Shown here: in pieces, positions 28,967 through 38,663 of the stretch
How the letters are laid out: every line of letters begins with the position of its first letter
Numbering within the stretch: the first letter of the stretch is position 1
NCBI GenBank assembly: GCA_963575745.1
Contig: CAUYUJ010015949.1
Location: 202,501 to 245,000 of the forward strand
Direction of reading: 5' to 3'
Length of the DNA: 42,500 nucleotides
Source of the DNA: Prorocentrum cordatum
Lineage: Eukaryota; Sar; Dinophyceae; Prorocentrales; Prorocentraceae
Program-made: the position numbers and the translations under genes
Notes under the pieces: generated by a model
Told to the model about the DNA's origin: nothing
What the model saw: the letters and a program-made list of their open reading frames with translations, nothing else
The model's database searches: none

Positions 28967-29601
28967 AGTATAGCCCCTTCTAGACCCTGGGGCCGTGAAC
29001 AATCCTGGGAGGGGTCCATGGACCCACTAATTGGATTTCGTCATGGAGGAGGAAGGGGGTAGGAGGAAGCGGCTTCTCGACAGCATCCGTCGCCGCGGAG
29101 GGGCCCCCCTCGAGAACGCGGCCCGGACGGGTCTCAGTGTAGTGTGCTTGGCATCGCTCGGACGTGTGCATGTTTCTCTCGGCGAGGACCCTCGAGGAGC
29201 ATCCTGGACCATCGAGCAAAAAAAACATGCGCGAAACCGAGACGTGCACGGGAACCGGACGTCCGAGCGACGGCAAGTGTGGGGGATCGCCTCGAGAGGC
29301 GGTGGACTCCCCTTCCCCGGGCGCTGCGGAACAGCACGCCGAGGCGCCTCCCCGATCGATCCTCCCCCCGCTGGCGGCCTTGGCGCCTGGGGGCTGCCTC
29401 CTCCGCGCCCGCGGGGCACGCCAGAGATAGGGGGCAAACAAACCTACCTCGCTTTTGACCACCCTCGCTTCCAAGAGATACCAAGCGATGCCAAACTACG
29501 GCCTGTACTGGTCAGGCCGCTTGACGAGGAGGCGCGTGGTATGACTTGGTTTTGCCTGGAAGCGAAAGCGGGGTAGGTAATTCACGCTCTGAAGAGATCC
29601 G
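28967..29601. other. Intron 6, unassigned
   Basis: No recognised exon or repeat. The longer ORFs on both strands overlap and have unremarkable GC-driven composition. Confidence 0.35.
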
Positions 29602-29847
29602 GGCCTCCCAGCTGCGGGTCGGAGCAGGTGGGGCCGGGGAGGGCTCCGCCGCACCGCCGAGAGGCATCGGCGACGCGTCGGTGAGGCGGCTCGATGCGGG
29701 GCCCACTTTTCCACGCCGACGCATCGCCGACGCATCGCCGATGCCTCGCCGATGCCTCGCCGATGCCTCGCCGACGCCTCGCCGATGCAGCGGCGATGCG
29801 GCGCGATCCTCCGACCCCGTCTACTGCGACCCCATCTAGGAGGCCTC
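29602..29847 (+). mobile_element. GCATCGCCGAT foldback element, copy 3
   Basis: Ends GGCCTCCCAGC and CCCCATCTAGGAGGCC are inverted. The core contains GGCGGCTCGATGCGG and ACTTTTCCACGCCGACGC, as in the other copies. Its 10-bp units are mostly the variant GATGCCTCGCC. Confidence 0.82.
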
Positions 29848-30066
29848 TAAAAGAAGTGCCGAAGATGCGGGTATGGGGTCGAGACTGGTGGATCTTCCTC
29901 GACCCTCTATCGATGCTCCTGGACCCTCCCCTGCCTTCCCCGGCTTCCCCCGGTCCTCCCCGACGCCCTCTCCCTTCTCGAGGCTCCTCGGTCCTCCAGC
30001 GGCCCTGGTGCTCCTGGATCTGGCCCCTCCCCGGTCGAGGAGGCCCGATGGGGGGACTGGGGTTAG
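29848..30066. other. Intron 6, CTCCTCGG-rich
   Basis: Repeats of the kind GACCCTCC, CTCCTCGGTCCTCC. No exon recognised. Confidence 0.4.
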
Positions 30067-30253
30067 GTCGGGCATGTCCCCGTACAGGCGGATTCTGGAC
30101 GAGAAGTAAAAAAATGTCAAACAATGCAACAAATATGTGAGAAGATAATCAAAAGATCGTCCCCAGACTTAGTCTTTTTTACTACCAAAAATACTTAAGA
30201 ATAGTATTTGTTAGTTTTTTTGAGTATTCATCCTGTGGAGGGACAGGCCCGAC
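30067..30253. mobile_element. Foldback element with an AT-rich centre
   Basis: GTCGGGCATGTCCC (30067-30080) and GGGACAGGCCCGAC (30240-30253) are inverted with one mismatch; inward, ACAGG / CCTGT and A-run / T-run pair too. The centre (30105-30232) is the most AT-rich stretch of the window and has an inner hairpin (AAATACT 30189-30195 with AGTATTT 30203-30209). Confidence 0.65.
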
Positions 30254-31005
30254 TTCAGACTGGGGAGGGCTGAGGATCGAGGCGGACCCAGCCGGGTCGA
30301 GGAGGTTCCCGGACCCCCTCGCGTTTGGGCGAAAAAAGCACGGCGTGCGGTTCCTACATCACGATGCGGGCCCTCGCCAGGCCCTGGGGCCGTCCAGCAG
30401 CGACCCGGGAGGACCAACGGGACAGCGGGAACAGGGTGAAGACCTCGGCGATTCCACACCGTGGCGAAGTCAGGCCGTCAGGGGCCTGGGGGAGGAGGAT
30501 CGGGGAGGATCGAGGAGGGTCGGGGAGGTCCGTCGCTTCCCCCTCCGATCGACAGACCCGACGTCCTGGACCGGCTTCTCGTCCCTGGTAATTTCGTGGC
30601 GGCTTCTGGAGCCGAGGGACCGGCCCCCAGATAAGTAACAGAAGCGGCCAGCACCATCTTTCCGCACTGCTGTTTGTCAAGACCCAGGCCCCCGACGTCC
30701 TGATTTTGTCACGGCGTCGACCCCTGGACGTCCCGACCCCCTCCCACGGACCCGCTTTCCCTCCCGCATCGTTCTCCGAGGGCCCCAGGGCTCGGCGAGG
30801 GCCCCGGGAGCGACCCCCAGAGCTCGCCCTGGTTGTCACCGCCCTCCGGAGCACCCCACCCCAACCCGACGGCCCCGATTTGCCCTCCATTTCCTGTGTG
30901 GGGGGGGGGGTCGGGGAACACTGAACAGAAACACGTATGAAGCCGTACCCCCCCAGCCCGAAATTCGGGCCTTCGGCTTGGGATCGGGCGGTCTGGTGGT
31001 TAGTC
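30254..31005. other. Intron 6, GGATCGAGG-rich; diverged AACCCGAA element near 30850-30992
   Basis: GGATCGGGGAGGATCGAGGA-type repeats at 30495-30530. The block near 30850-30992 resembles the element at 18305-18472. No exon recognised. Confidence 0.4.
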
Positions 31006-31155
31006 AGTCAGGAGGGAAAAAACACACAGACACAATTAATCGTCGATTCCCAGAAAATATTGGAAAATATGGGCAGTGGGGGGGAAGACAGAAGCCCAGA
31101 CAATAGGGGAAAATATGGGGACTCTTTTTATCTGTGTGTATTTATTTGTGTGTCC
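31006..31155 (+). mobile_element. AGTCAGGAGG / TTTGTGTGTCC element, copy 1
   Basis: Shares about 150 bases with 39421-39572, including ACACACAGACACAATTAATC, GAAAATATGGGCAGTGGGGG and TGTGTGTATTTATTTGTGTG. The ACACACAG-type left and TTTGTGTGT-type right ends are rough inverted repeats. It lies about 185 bases upstream of exon e7. Confidence 0.8.
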
Positions 31156-31339
31156 CAGGGCCCCTTCAGTCAGGCTGCGAGCCGTGGCGACGAGCAGCCC
31201 CTGGGAGCAGAAGCAGCAACGGCCGCCTCCTCCCCCTCCTCCCTCCTCCTCCTCCTCCTCCTCCTCCTCCTCCTGGGAGGCCACCAAGGCGCCCTCGACC
31301 CTCGGAGCGCCCGCAGCTCCCCGCGCGCCGCCCGGGGAG
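31156..31339. other. Intron 6, end
   Basis: (CTC)n tract at 31236-31275, then GC-rich sequence up to the GGGGAG acceptor of e7. Confidence 0.5.
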
Positions 31340-31479
31340 GCATGCCGCCCGCGATCTTCTACGAGGCCCTGGACCCGCCGCCGCGCGCCCGCGTGGAGCA
31401 GGCGCTGCAGAGCCTCCGCGTCGCGGGGGCCCTCGCGCCCCCGGGGCTCCGCGACGCCGGCGGCGCGGGCGGCGAGGTG
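31340..31479 (+). CDS. Helicase exon e7: winged-helix/ratchet region
   Basis: Encodes MPPAIFYEALDPPPRARVEQ, then ALQSLRVAGALAPPG and a Gly-rich GGAGGEV. FxxxALDPP...V..A...L...GAL is the conserved helicase-associated segment just after the winged helix. The donor is placed in GGACGTGG (31479-31486), which is repeated exactly at 38462-38469; cutting after the first G gives a GA-AG intron in phase 0 (EV then DVVYRVRPLG). The Gly/Ala-rich end replaces the charged loop seen in animal homologues. Confidence 0.9.
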
Positions 31480-32227
31480 GACGTGGACGGCCAGGACTCC
31501 CCGCGGAGGGCCCCCTCCGAGCTCCGAGCTCCGAGGATGGAGTGAGGGGCCTGTCTTCCACCACCACCACCCGAAGTTGGAGGAGGAGGGGGTCCTCCTC
31601 CATCTCCTTCACCTCCTCCTCCTCCTCCTCCCCCTCCACCTCCTTCACCTCCTTCTCCTCCTCCTCCTCGTCGTCGTCCTCCTCCTCCTCGTCCTCCTCC
31701 TCCTTCCCCCCTCCAACTTATGGTGGTGGTGGTGGAAAACAGGCCCAGCATCGAGTCGTTTTGGGTCTCTGGGGGAACTTCCTGTCACCACGACTGGATC
31801 CGCCTCTGAATTTTGGTCAAGACGCACCCCAGGAGGAGGTCCAGGAGAGGTTGCTTGCCCGCAGACCAAAACCTCCTCTCGCGGTGAAGAAGTCGCATTG
31901 GATACTACTGAAATCCTCATGTCGTGACCGACGAGACGGGCCGCTCCCGGCTTTGTTGTCAATTCCGGTATTAGTCGCTCGGTCGTGATCGGTCGCGACC
32001 GATTTGGAGTGCCGATGGGTCGCTACCGGTCGCGACTGAACAACAAAATTTTGTATCGAATGATTTGGGTCTTGGGACCCTTTCCAGGCCCCCGGGCGGA
32101 ATCGACTCAGGACAAAAAAGCTGGTCCTGGAGAATGGGCCGAGACCTCTGGGTCGATGTGGTGAGAAATACATGGCGTCAGGACTGGCCATGAATGAAGC
32201 AAATGGGTCAGGGAAACTTACCCTGCT
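31480..32227. other. Intron 7, left: CTC tract, TCAGAACGC repeat copy and CGGTCGCGACCG palindromes
   Basis: (CTC)n-like tract at 31595-31707. A copy of the TCAGAACGCACCCCGGG repeat spans about 31720-31860 (GGATCCGCCTCTGAATTTTG, GTCAAGACGCACCCCAGG). At 31975-32035, GATCGGTCGCGACCGA and CGGTCGCGACTG are short palindromes. No exon. Confidence 0.5.
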
Positions 32228-33799
32228 GGATCGTGTTTCTTCATTGCTTTGGGCAGAGCGCGCGTTAAGGCCCCCAGTCCCCCCCGCCCCCTGTAACGTA
32301 ACGCCTCCCCCCAGTGCGCTCCGGGCACTGCCGCCGTGCGCATCGGGAGCCGCTTAGGCGTCCGCATAGTGGTCGTCGTCGTCGCTCGTCGCTCGTCGCT
32401 CATCGTCGTCGTGCGCGTGGGCTTGGCTGGAGCCTCTTTTTTCCCTGCCGATGACGGCCGTCATCTGGGGGGGGGGCGATGACGTCACGTTTCGCGCCGG
32501 CGGCGTCTGGGAATGCTTAGGAATGACCGAGGACGGGTGGTAGCAGCATGTAGGTGGCGATTTGCACATCGCCTGTGTACAGCGCAGTGCCTGCGTGCAC
32601 CACAGCGCCTGTGTACACCACACCGCCTATATACACCACAGGAGCCGCGTGCAAGACAACGCCAGTGTGTGAGCCACAGTGCCTGCGGGCACCACAGCGC
32701 TTGTGTACACCACAGCGCCTGCGTACACCACATCAGCCGTGTGCAACACAGCACCATTGTACACCACAATGCCTGCGTGCACTACAGCGCTTGTGCAAAC
32801 GACGGCGCCTGTGTGCCGCACAGCAACCGTGTGCAACAGAGCACTGTTGCATATAGAATTTTAGAAAAGGGGCCCTTATGACAAAATGGAGCGCCCGTGG
32901 GTTTCACAGAAAACACTTCCTTTGTCTATGCTTTGGAGAGGAATCCCTATGGAAAAGGAGCGCCGCCGGAATCTACGAGTCCTCCCGCATCATCCGAACT
33001 CGTCCCATTTGCGTCCAGGAACTCCAGCAGAATTGGCCGTCCGAGAACCAAGTGGATTGATTTAACCGACCATTCTGCGGTGCACGCTGATATGCGCACG
33101 TGCGCTGCAGCGCCGACCCGCACGACAGGGGGGAAGGGTGAGGGAAGAGGAGGAGGAGGAGGAGGAAGAGGAGGAAGAGGTGGAAAAGGACGATGAGGAA
33201 GGGGGGACAACGGGGGACAACGTCGTATTCTATTATCAGCACTTCCCTGGCGTGGTGCTTCTTGTCCACAGCAGAACCTCACCGACATGCCTACTCTACG
33301 TGTCCGTTGCACGCAGGCGCTGTGGTGTACACCAGCGCTGCGTTGCACGCGGATGCTGTGGTGTAGGCAGGCGCCGTGGCGTGCACGGGCGCTGCGGTGC
33401 ACGCAAACGCTGTGGTGTACACAGGCGTTGTGTTGCACATGGTTGCTGCGGTGTACACATTCGCTGCGGTGTACGCCGGCGCTGTGGTCGCAAGCGTTGG
33501 TGTACACAGGCTCTGCGTTGCACGTGGCTGTTTCAGTGTACGCAGGCGCTGTGGTATACACGCGCGGCATGGTGCACGCGAGCACTGTGGTGTACACAGG
33601 CGTTGTAGGGCAGATCGCCACTTAAATGCTGCTCCTAGTTGGCTTCGGCCACTCCTAGGCATTCTTGACCGCCGTCGGCGCGGAACGGGACGTCATCTGG
33701 GCGGGGGGCGGGGCCTATGACGGCCATCAAAAGCAGGCTCCTGTTCCCCCGCCCCCCCCCATAACGCCCGTTATCGCCAACAGTAATGAAACACGCTCC
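32228..33799. mobile_element. 1.6-kb foldback element with minisatellite arms
   Basis: The ends GGATCGTGTTTCTTCATT and AGTAATGAAACACGCTCC are inverted. Further in, GATGACGGCCGTCAT, GATGACGTCACGTTTCGCGC and GGTAGCAGCATGTAGGTGGC on the left match inverted counterparts at 33605-33730 on the right. The inner arms are minisatellites: GTGTACACCACAGCGCCTG units at 32573-32850 and GCGCTGTGGTGTACACAGGC units at 33292-33612. The centre (about 32870-33290) is single-copy here, with a GAG tract (33145-33190) and no recognisable transposase. It fits a non-autonomous Foldback-type DNA transposon. All ORFs in the arms are translations of the repeat. Confidence 0.82.
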
Positions 33800-34254
33800 T
33801 GATTTCTGTCAGTTTTCGGCCTTCCTGTGCCCTCCACGGGGCCTGGGGCTTTCACGAAACGGTTCAGGATGAAGACTTAATCCTGGGGAAGGCCTCAGGG
33901 TCCAGCACCCGTTTTCCTCAGGACCCGTCTTGTTCATTCCAGATTCGGCGCAAAGGTCTTCTGCCATCTTCGGGGGTCCTCGGAGGCTTGCGTTTGGTTA
34001 CCTTGCCAGAGGGTCCCGAGAACGAACCCATCGGGGGTGGCCCAGACCCCTGGGCGGGTGGCACGCCCGAGCGTTACCCAGTATCAGGCGTGCCACTGCC
34101 TGATCGGTTCTCGGTGGCGGTGGTTTTTGTCGCCTCTGATCTGGGGAAACGTTCGGGTCCGAATTTGCTTTCCATCCGCCGCGCCTCTTTGAGGGGCGTT
34201 CTGGGGGTGCCCCGCCTCTTGGGCCGTCTTCGAGCGTCGGCAGCCCGAACAGGC
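33800..34254. other. Intron 7, unassigned
   Basis: The block 33870-33960 (GGGTCCAGCACCCGTTTTCC, TCAGGACCCGT) resembles 39340-39420 (GGGGTCCAGGACCCGTTTCC, TCGGGGACCGT), suggesting another repeat family. No exon. Confidence 0.4.
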
Positions 34255-34475
34255 GAGAAAGCCACAACATCTTTGAACAAGCACAAATGAACATCAACGA
34301 TGTTGGCCTCTTGGGGCCCTCTTGGGAGGCCTCTTCGAAGCCTCTTGGGGCGTCTTGGGGGCATATTGGGCCGTCTGGAGGCCATCTTGGGCGTCTTAGG
34401 GCGATGCTTCGGCGACTCGGGGCCCTCTTCGACCGTCTTGGAGGTCTCTTGGTGCCTTCGTGGCCCGTTTTGACG
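34255..34475. repeat. CTCTTGGGG array
   Basis: GGCCTCTTGGGGCCCTCTTGG, CGTCTTGGGGGC, CATCTTGGGCGTCTTAGGGC and similar units. The same words occur in the arrays at 23640-23870 and 36280-36850, and in reverse at 11630-12240. Confidence 0.65.
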
Positions 34476-34849
34476 CCCTCGATGCTACCCCCGGCAGAAT
34501 TTCTGGAGCAAAGTCCCCCCACCCCCCGCCAGCCCGGATAGACCCCCCTCTCCAATTCGACCAGACCAGGCTCCCAGGAGGGGTTTGGGAAGGGGGAAGC
34601 ATTTCACACGCCGATGAACCCCAAGGGGTCGGCGGACTCGCAGGGCCCTTTGAAGTATTATTCAATTGAACGCCCCTGAGGGGGCAGACACCGCCGCCCC
34701 ACTATTTCTGGACCCTGGGGACTGTGGAAGCGGCGCCCGCTCCGCGCGCGCGAATAGGAGATGCTCTGGTGCTGGTGCTGGTGCTTCCGCTGGGAGGCCT
34801 CGTGGGGCTCTATGGAGAGGACATTGGGCTCCTCAGCGAGCTCTCTGTC
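34476..34849. other. Intron 7, unassigned
   Basis: Nothing recognised. Confidence 0.35.
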
Positions 34850-35062
34850 GTGTGACCCTGAGCCCAGGACGGCCGCAGAGAGGCTGGAGGAACTGGAAGC
34901 CGCGAGCTCTGTGTCGGATGACCCTGAGGCCAGGACGGCTGCAGAGAGGCTGGAGGAACGGGAAAAAACCGTCGGGTTTGTCCAAGAAGGCGCGCCGAGG
35001 AGTGTCTTTCACATGACCCTGAGGCTAGGACGGCTGCAGAGAGGCTGGAGAAGCGCAAAACC
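34850..35062 (+). repeat. Three tandem units around TGACCCTGAGGCCAGGACGG
   Basis: Units start at about 34853, 34919 and 35013; each has TGACCCTGAGxC, AGGACGGC.GCAGAGAGGCTG and GAGGAAC or GAGAAGC. The first two translate to DPEPRTAAERLEELEAASSV and DPEARTAAERLEEREK, but the third is out of frame with them, so there is no sign of a gene. Confidence 0.65.
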
Positions 35063-36279
35063 ATGTCGGTTTCGTCCCAGGGGGACCTCTGGAGGGGCCC
35101 CAAAGGAGCCGTAATGGGTCAAGTGCGGCGACTTGGGGTGAACGATGAACCCAGGCTGGGAAAAACAGCAGTCCGTGTTTGTTTGCGGCTCCTTGACGAG
35201 CCCTTGGAAGCTCTGAGGGGTTTGCCCCAGATGGGCGAAATACGGTGTCAAGAAGGCGGCTAGACGGGCCAACATGGGTCACAGAGGCTGTCAGGACGGT
35301 CGTAGAGAGCATGCCCCAGTTCTAAGATGGCCGCAAGAGACAGCGGAGATGCTCGGGAGCTTCGAGAGAGGCGCAAGGAGAAGTGCGATAAGGCCAGAAT
35401 CATCAAAATCCGATGTGGTTTACGATTTTTTGCTTGTTGCGGTGTTCTGGTGTATGTGGCTCGAAAAGATGTGGAAGAGCATCTGAAACGGCCCAAAGTG
35501 ACCTGAAAGAGGGCGGAAATGAGCTCAGGAGAGTCCCAGGAGGTCCGAAAAGCCGCCCCAGTGGGATCCTGGAGAGACCTCTGAGAGCGCCTGGCGGCGC
35601 CTGGAAGGCTGGCAGCACGTGAAAGGGAGGTCGTCTTGGGACGGAAATGGCGGCCAGGAGGCGCCCCAGCCGCAGCCGAGGCCCCTGGGCCGGCGGAGTG
35701 AGCGAGGCGCGGGGAGGACCTTATAAGGCCCTGGGAGGGGTTGCGAGGGCCCAGAGGCAGGGGGCGGGTGTGGAAAGCGCGCCGGAGAGAGGACTCACAC
35801 AGAGCACTACTGAAGACCACGCGGTGGATCTCACACGCCGTACCCGGTGGGGCGGCGGATCGCTTCGCTCGTTCCGCCGGCCCCTGCAGCCTCATGTCTG
35901 CCGTTAGCCGGAGGCGGCTTGGGGGTTTCGCGGAGGCGGGGGGGAATTTCTTGGGATAGCAGTGTGAGACCGTGGGGTAAGGCCGTGGGACCTGGCCGTA
36001 GGACCTGGTACCGTGGTGTTCGGCCCTTCCCGACACCGTGCGAAGGTTGTGTGTCCGAGGCTTTCGGAAAGGAGGAGGAGGAGGAGGAGCAGGAGGAGGA
36101 GGAGGAGGAGGAGGAGGAGGAGGAGGAGACGGAAGAAGAGGCGAAAGCCATCTTGGAGCTCTATTGGCGTGAGAGCGTGGAGCCTGGCGGCCTATGCAAC
36201 CATTGTGCCTGGATTGTGTGTTTGTCCGAGGCCACTCGGATTGCTGATGGAGACTCGTGGGAGGTTTCTCGAAGGCGTT
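35063..36279. other. Intron 7, unassigned, with a (GAG)n tract at 36071-36130
   Basis: No exon or family recognised. The ORFs here are translations of GC-rich sequence and of the GAG tract. Confidence 0.4.
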
Positions 36280-36860
36280 TTGAAGGGAGTTGTTCTGTCT
36301 CTGGGGGGTCTCCAGGGGTCTTCCTGGGAGCGTTTCGAGGCTCTCAGGGGGCTCGTTCGGAGCTTCTTGGGGCCTCTTGGAAGCTTCGGGGAGCTTCCTC
36401 GGAGCGTCAGGGGCCCGAAGGTTCGAAATGTCCGTTCTGGTTCATGCTCTGGGTCTCTTTTGGCGCCATCCTGAGCCCGTCTTGGCCAGTCTAGGGGGCT
36501 CCTGGAGCCGTCTTGAGGCTCTCTCGGGCTGTTTTGGAGCCTTTTGGGGGGTCACTTCGGCTGTCTGGGGGTGATCTTCGGAGCGTCTGGGCCCGTCTTG
36601 GACGTTGCGGAGGCTCAGGAGGCGAATCTGGTTAAACAACATGTTCACGATGGGAATGGAGCAATTTTTGCCCCTGGGGGCTCTTTTTGGAGGCGTCTCG
36701 GAGGCTTCTTGGACATTTTCGAGGCATGTGGGGCCGTCTGGAGGCCATCTCGGACATTGGGGACGGATCTGCGTGCGACTCGGAGCCCTCTGGAACCTCT
36801 TTGGGGCGCTCCTGGAGCGATCCAGGAGCCGCCAGAACCGCGTCCGGGAGTTCCGCCATC
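36280..36860. repeat. Diffuse CTTGGGG/GGAGC array
   Basis: Degenerate units of about 33 bp such as GAGCTTCTTGGGGCCTCTTG, GGAGCCTTTTGGGGGGTCAC and GGAGGCGTCTCGGAGGCTTC. More diverged than the arrays at 23640 and 34300. Confidence 0.55.
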
Positions 36861-38052
36861 TCTGACCCGGAGTCCGCCTGGAGTCCGTCGCGGTGCGTTT
36901 CGTCCGGGGATGCACAGGGGGCGGCCCGCGAGCGCGAAGTAGAAACATTCTGAAGCTGTTACCGGAGATCTTAGCACGCCTCTGGCCCCTTGTGCAGGCG
37001 AATTTGTCTTGCTTTATCTGTCTGCTCTGTGCTATTTCCTTGCCTCTTCGTCCCAGCGCCGACGACGACGCCGACGCCGACGGCGCCGTCGATGCCGACT
37101 ACCCCGTTCCCGCGTTCGTGGTCTCTGGGATTGATCGCCTGCCATGGGAGTTGAGGGTGAGGTCTTCGGAGTTGACTAGAAAGTAAGCGCGCGTGTTTCT
37201 GTATATATATATATATATATACATACCAGAACGGGGGAGGGAGGGGAAGCTGGGGCGGCCATTGGCCCAGAACAGTTGCTCGATCCCAGGATTCCCCCAA
37301 GAGGGCCCCAGGAGGAGGAGGAGGAGGAGGAGGAGAGGAGGAGAGGAGGGAGGGAGGAGGGGGGAGGGGAGGGGAGGGGAGAGGAGGAGGAGGGAGGGGA
37401 GGGGGGAGGGGAAGGGGGAGGGGGAGGGGGAGGAGGAGGAGAAGGAGGAGGAGGAGAAGAAGGAGGAGGAGAAGGAGTAGGAGGAGGAGGAGGAGGAGGA
37501 GGAGGAGGAGGAGGAGGAGGAGGAGGAGGAGGAACGAGAGGGAGAATGCGGCCAGACAGCGCAGGGTGACACCGGAAATTGCGGCATCAGCCATACGGCC
37601 AGGAGGATAGTGATGAGGCAGGGGAAGCCACTTCTCCACCTTACCCCCTCTTCCTTCCCCGCGATCCGACGTCGAAAAATATGACCATCGCCGTCACAAA
37701 TCACAACCCACGTCTTTGACCCCATCTGCGGTATCACCCGGACCGGTTCTATGCGTGATTATTCGGACCAGTTCGATGCGTGAAGGCCTCGTTGGTTCCG
37801 AAACAGGACGACCCCCGGTGCGAAGACATCGCCAAGCTTGGATCGCAGGGTCTGAACGGGTCTTGGGCCTATCGATGGCTTGAGTGCGGATGCAGTTGTG
37901 ACGTTGCAGTAGTAAGGACCACCTTGGGCTCAGGAGCGTTTCTGGTCTCCGGGCCGCTCTTCGGGTCCAGGTCGGGGGGCGTGCTCGTGGCCGAGGCTCT
38001 CCGCGGCCAGCAGAGCCCCCGTCGCTTCGTATTTGGGTTTCGGTTCGGTGCC
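36861..38052. repeat. Intron 7, right: (TA)n and (GAG)n tracts
   Basis: (TA)n at 37202-37221 and a (GAG)n/(GGGGA)n purine tract at 37311-37532. A GACGACGACGCCGACGCCGA stretch lies at 37060-37080. The Glu/Gly-rich and Leu/Ser-rich ORFs are repeat translations. No exon recognised. Confidence 0.6.
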
Positions 38053-38425
38053 GTCGACCCGCGCAGCAAGGATGGGCAATTTCCCCGATGGGTACCCCTG
38101 CATCCATCCTTGCCTCCTCGGTCCATCCTTGGCCATGTTCGTTGGCCGCGCCCCGCTCGCGTAGCCTCGGAACGGCCTTCAAGGCCCTTGCATCCTCTCG
38201 GATGCAACTCCTGGGAGGTCAAGTTCTGATTTCGCCCTGGTCCGAAGCCCGGCTTGCCTACTCTGGCTTAGTTCCGCCCCCGCCTATCCGGCTTAGTCCC
38301 GCTTAATGCGAGGCCCAATCTGGCGCAACAGCGCCCCATTGGGGCTTAACTCCCCTTCATCCTTCCGACGAATACCTCCCACTCAGTAGTTGCATCCGAT
38401 TGTGCGTCCTTATGATACGGGTTGA
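38053..38425 (+). mobile_element. GTCGACCCG TIR element, copy 2, interrupted
   Basis: Outer parts 38053-38197 and 38400-38425 together match the copies at 5133-5300 and 41723-41891. Removing the insert 38198-38399 leaves about 171 bases, the family length. Right end CCTTATGATACGGGTTGAT. Confidence 0.85.
38198..38399. mobile_element. 202-bp TIR element nested in the GTCGACCCG element
   Basis: Starts TCGGATGCAACT and ends AGTTGCATCCGA, a perfect 12-bp inverted repeat. Its limits are confirmed because it interrupts an element whose uninterrupted form occurs twice elsewhere. The interior is non-coding, with CCGGCTTAGTCC- and GGCTTAGTTCC-like repeats. The insertion is therefore younger than its host element. 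Confidence 0.85.
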
Positions 38426-38462
38426 TACTACCACGATGACCGTAGCCGGCGCCGCCCGAGAG

Positions 38463-38663
38463 GACGTGGTCTACCGGGTGCGGCCGCTGGGCCGCATCCT
38501 GGCCCGGCTGCCCTGCGAGGTCCGCATCGGCAAGATGCTCATCTACGGCGCGCTCCTCGGGGGCGGCCCCTTCGAGGACGTGCTCACAGTGGCGGCCACG
38601 CTTTCCAACGGCAAGTCCCCGCTGGTCGTGCCCTTCCAGGACTACAAGAAGGCCCGCCGCGAC
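38463..38663 (+). CDS. Helicase exon e8: helical bundle
   Basis: Encodes DVVYRVRPLGRILARLPCEV, RIGKMLIYGALLGGGPFEDV, LTVAATLSNGKSPLVVPFQD and YKKARRD, 67 codons. This matches the family's LTPLGxxLAxLPVxxxIGKMLIFGAxFxCLDPVxTIAAxLSxKSPF block, the longest and clearest match in the window. The donor is taken as GAC|GCGAG, giving a GC-AG intron in phase 0; a GCGAG repeat at 38664-38668 and 39591-39595 allows a slightly different cut. Both keep the frame. It begins 38 bases after the end of the nested TIR element complex. Confidence 0.94.

Noticed and set aside
32573-33612. CRISPR-like array
   Set aside because: The units are degenerate, contiguous and inverted between two arms; there are no unique spacers, and the DNA is eukaryotic.
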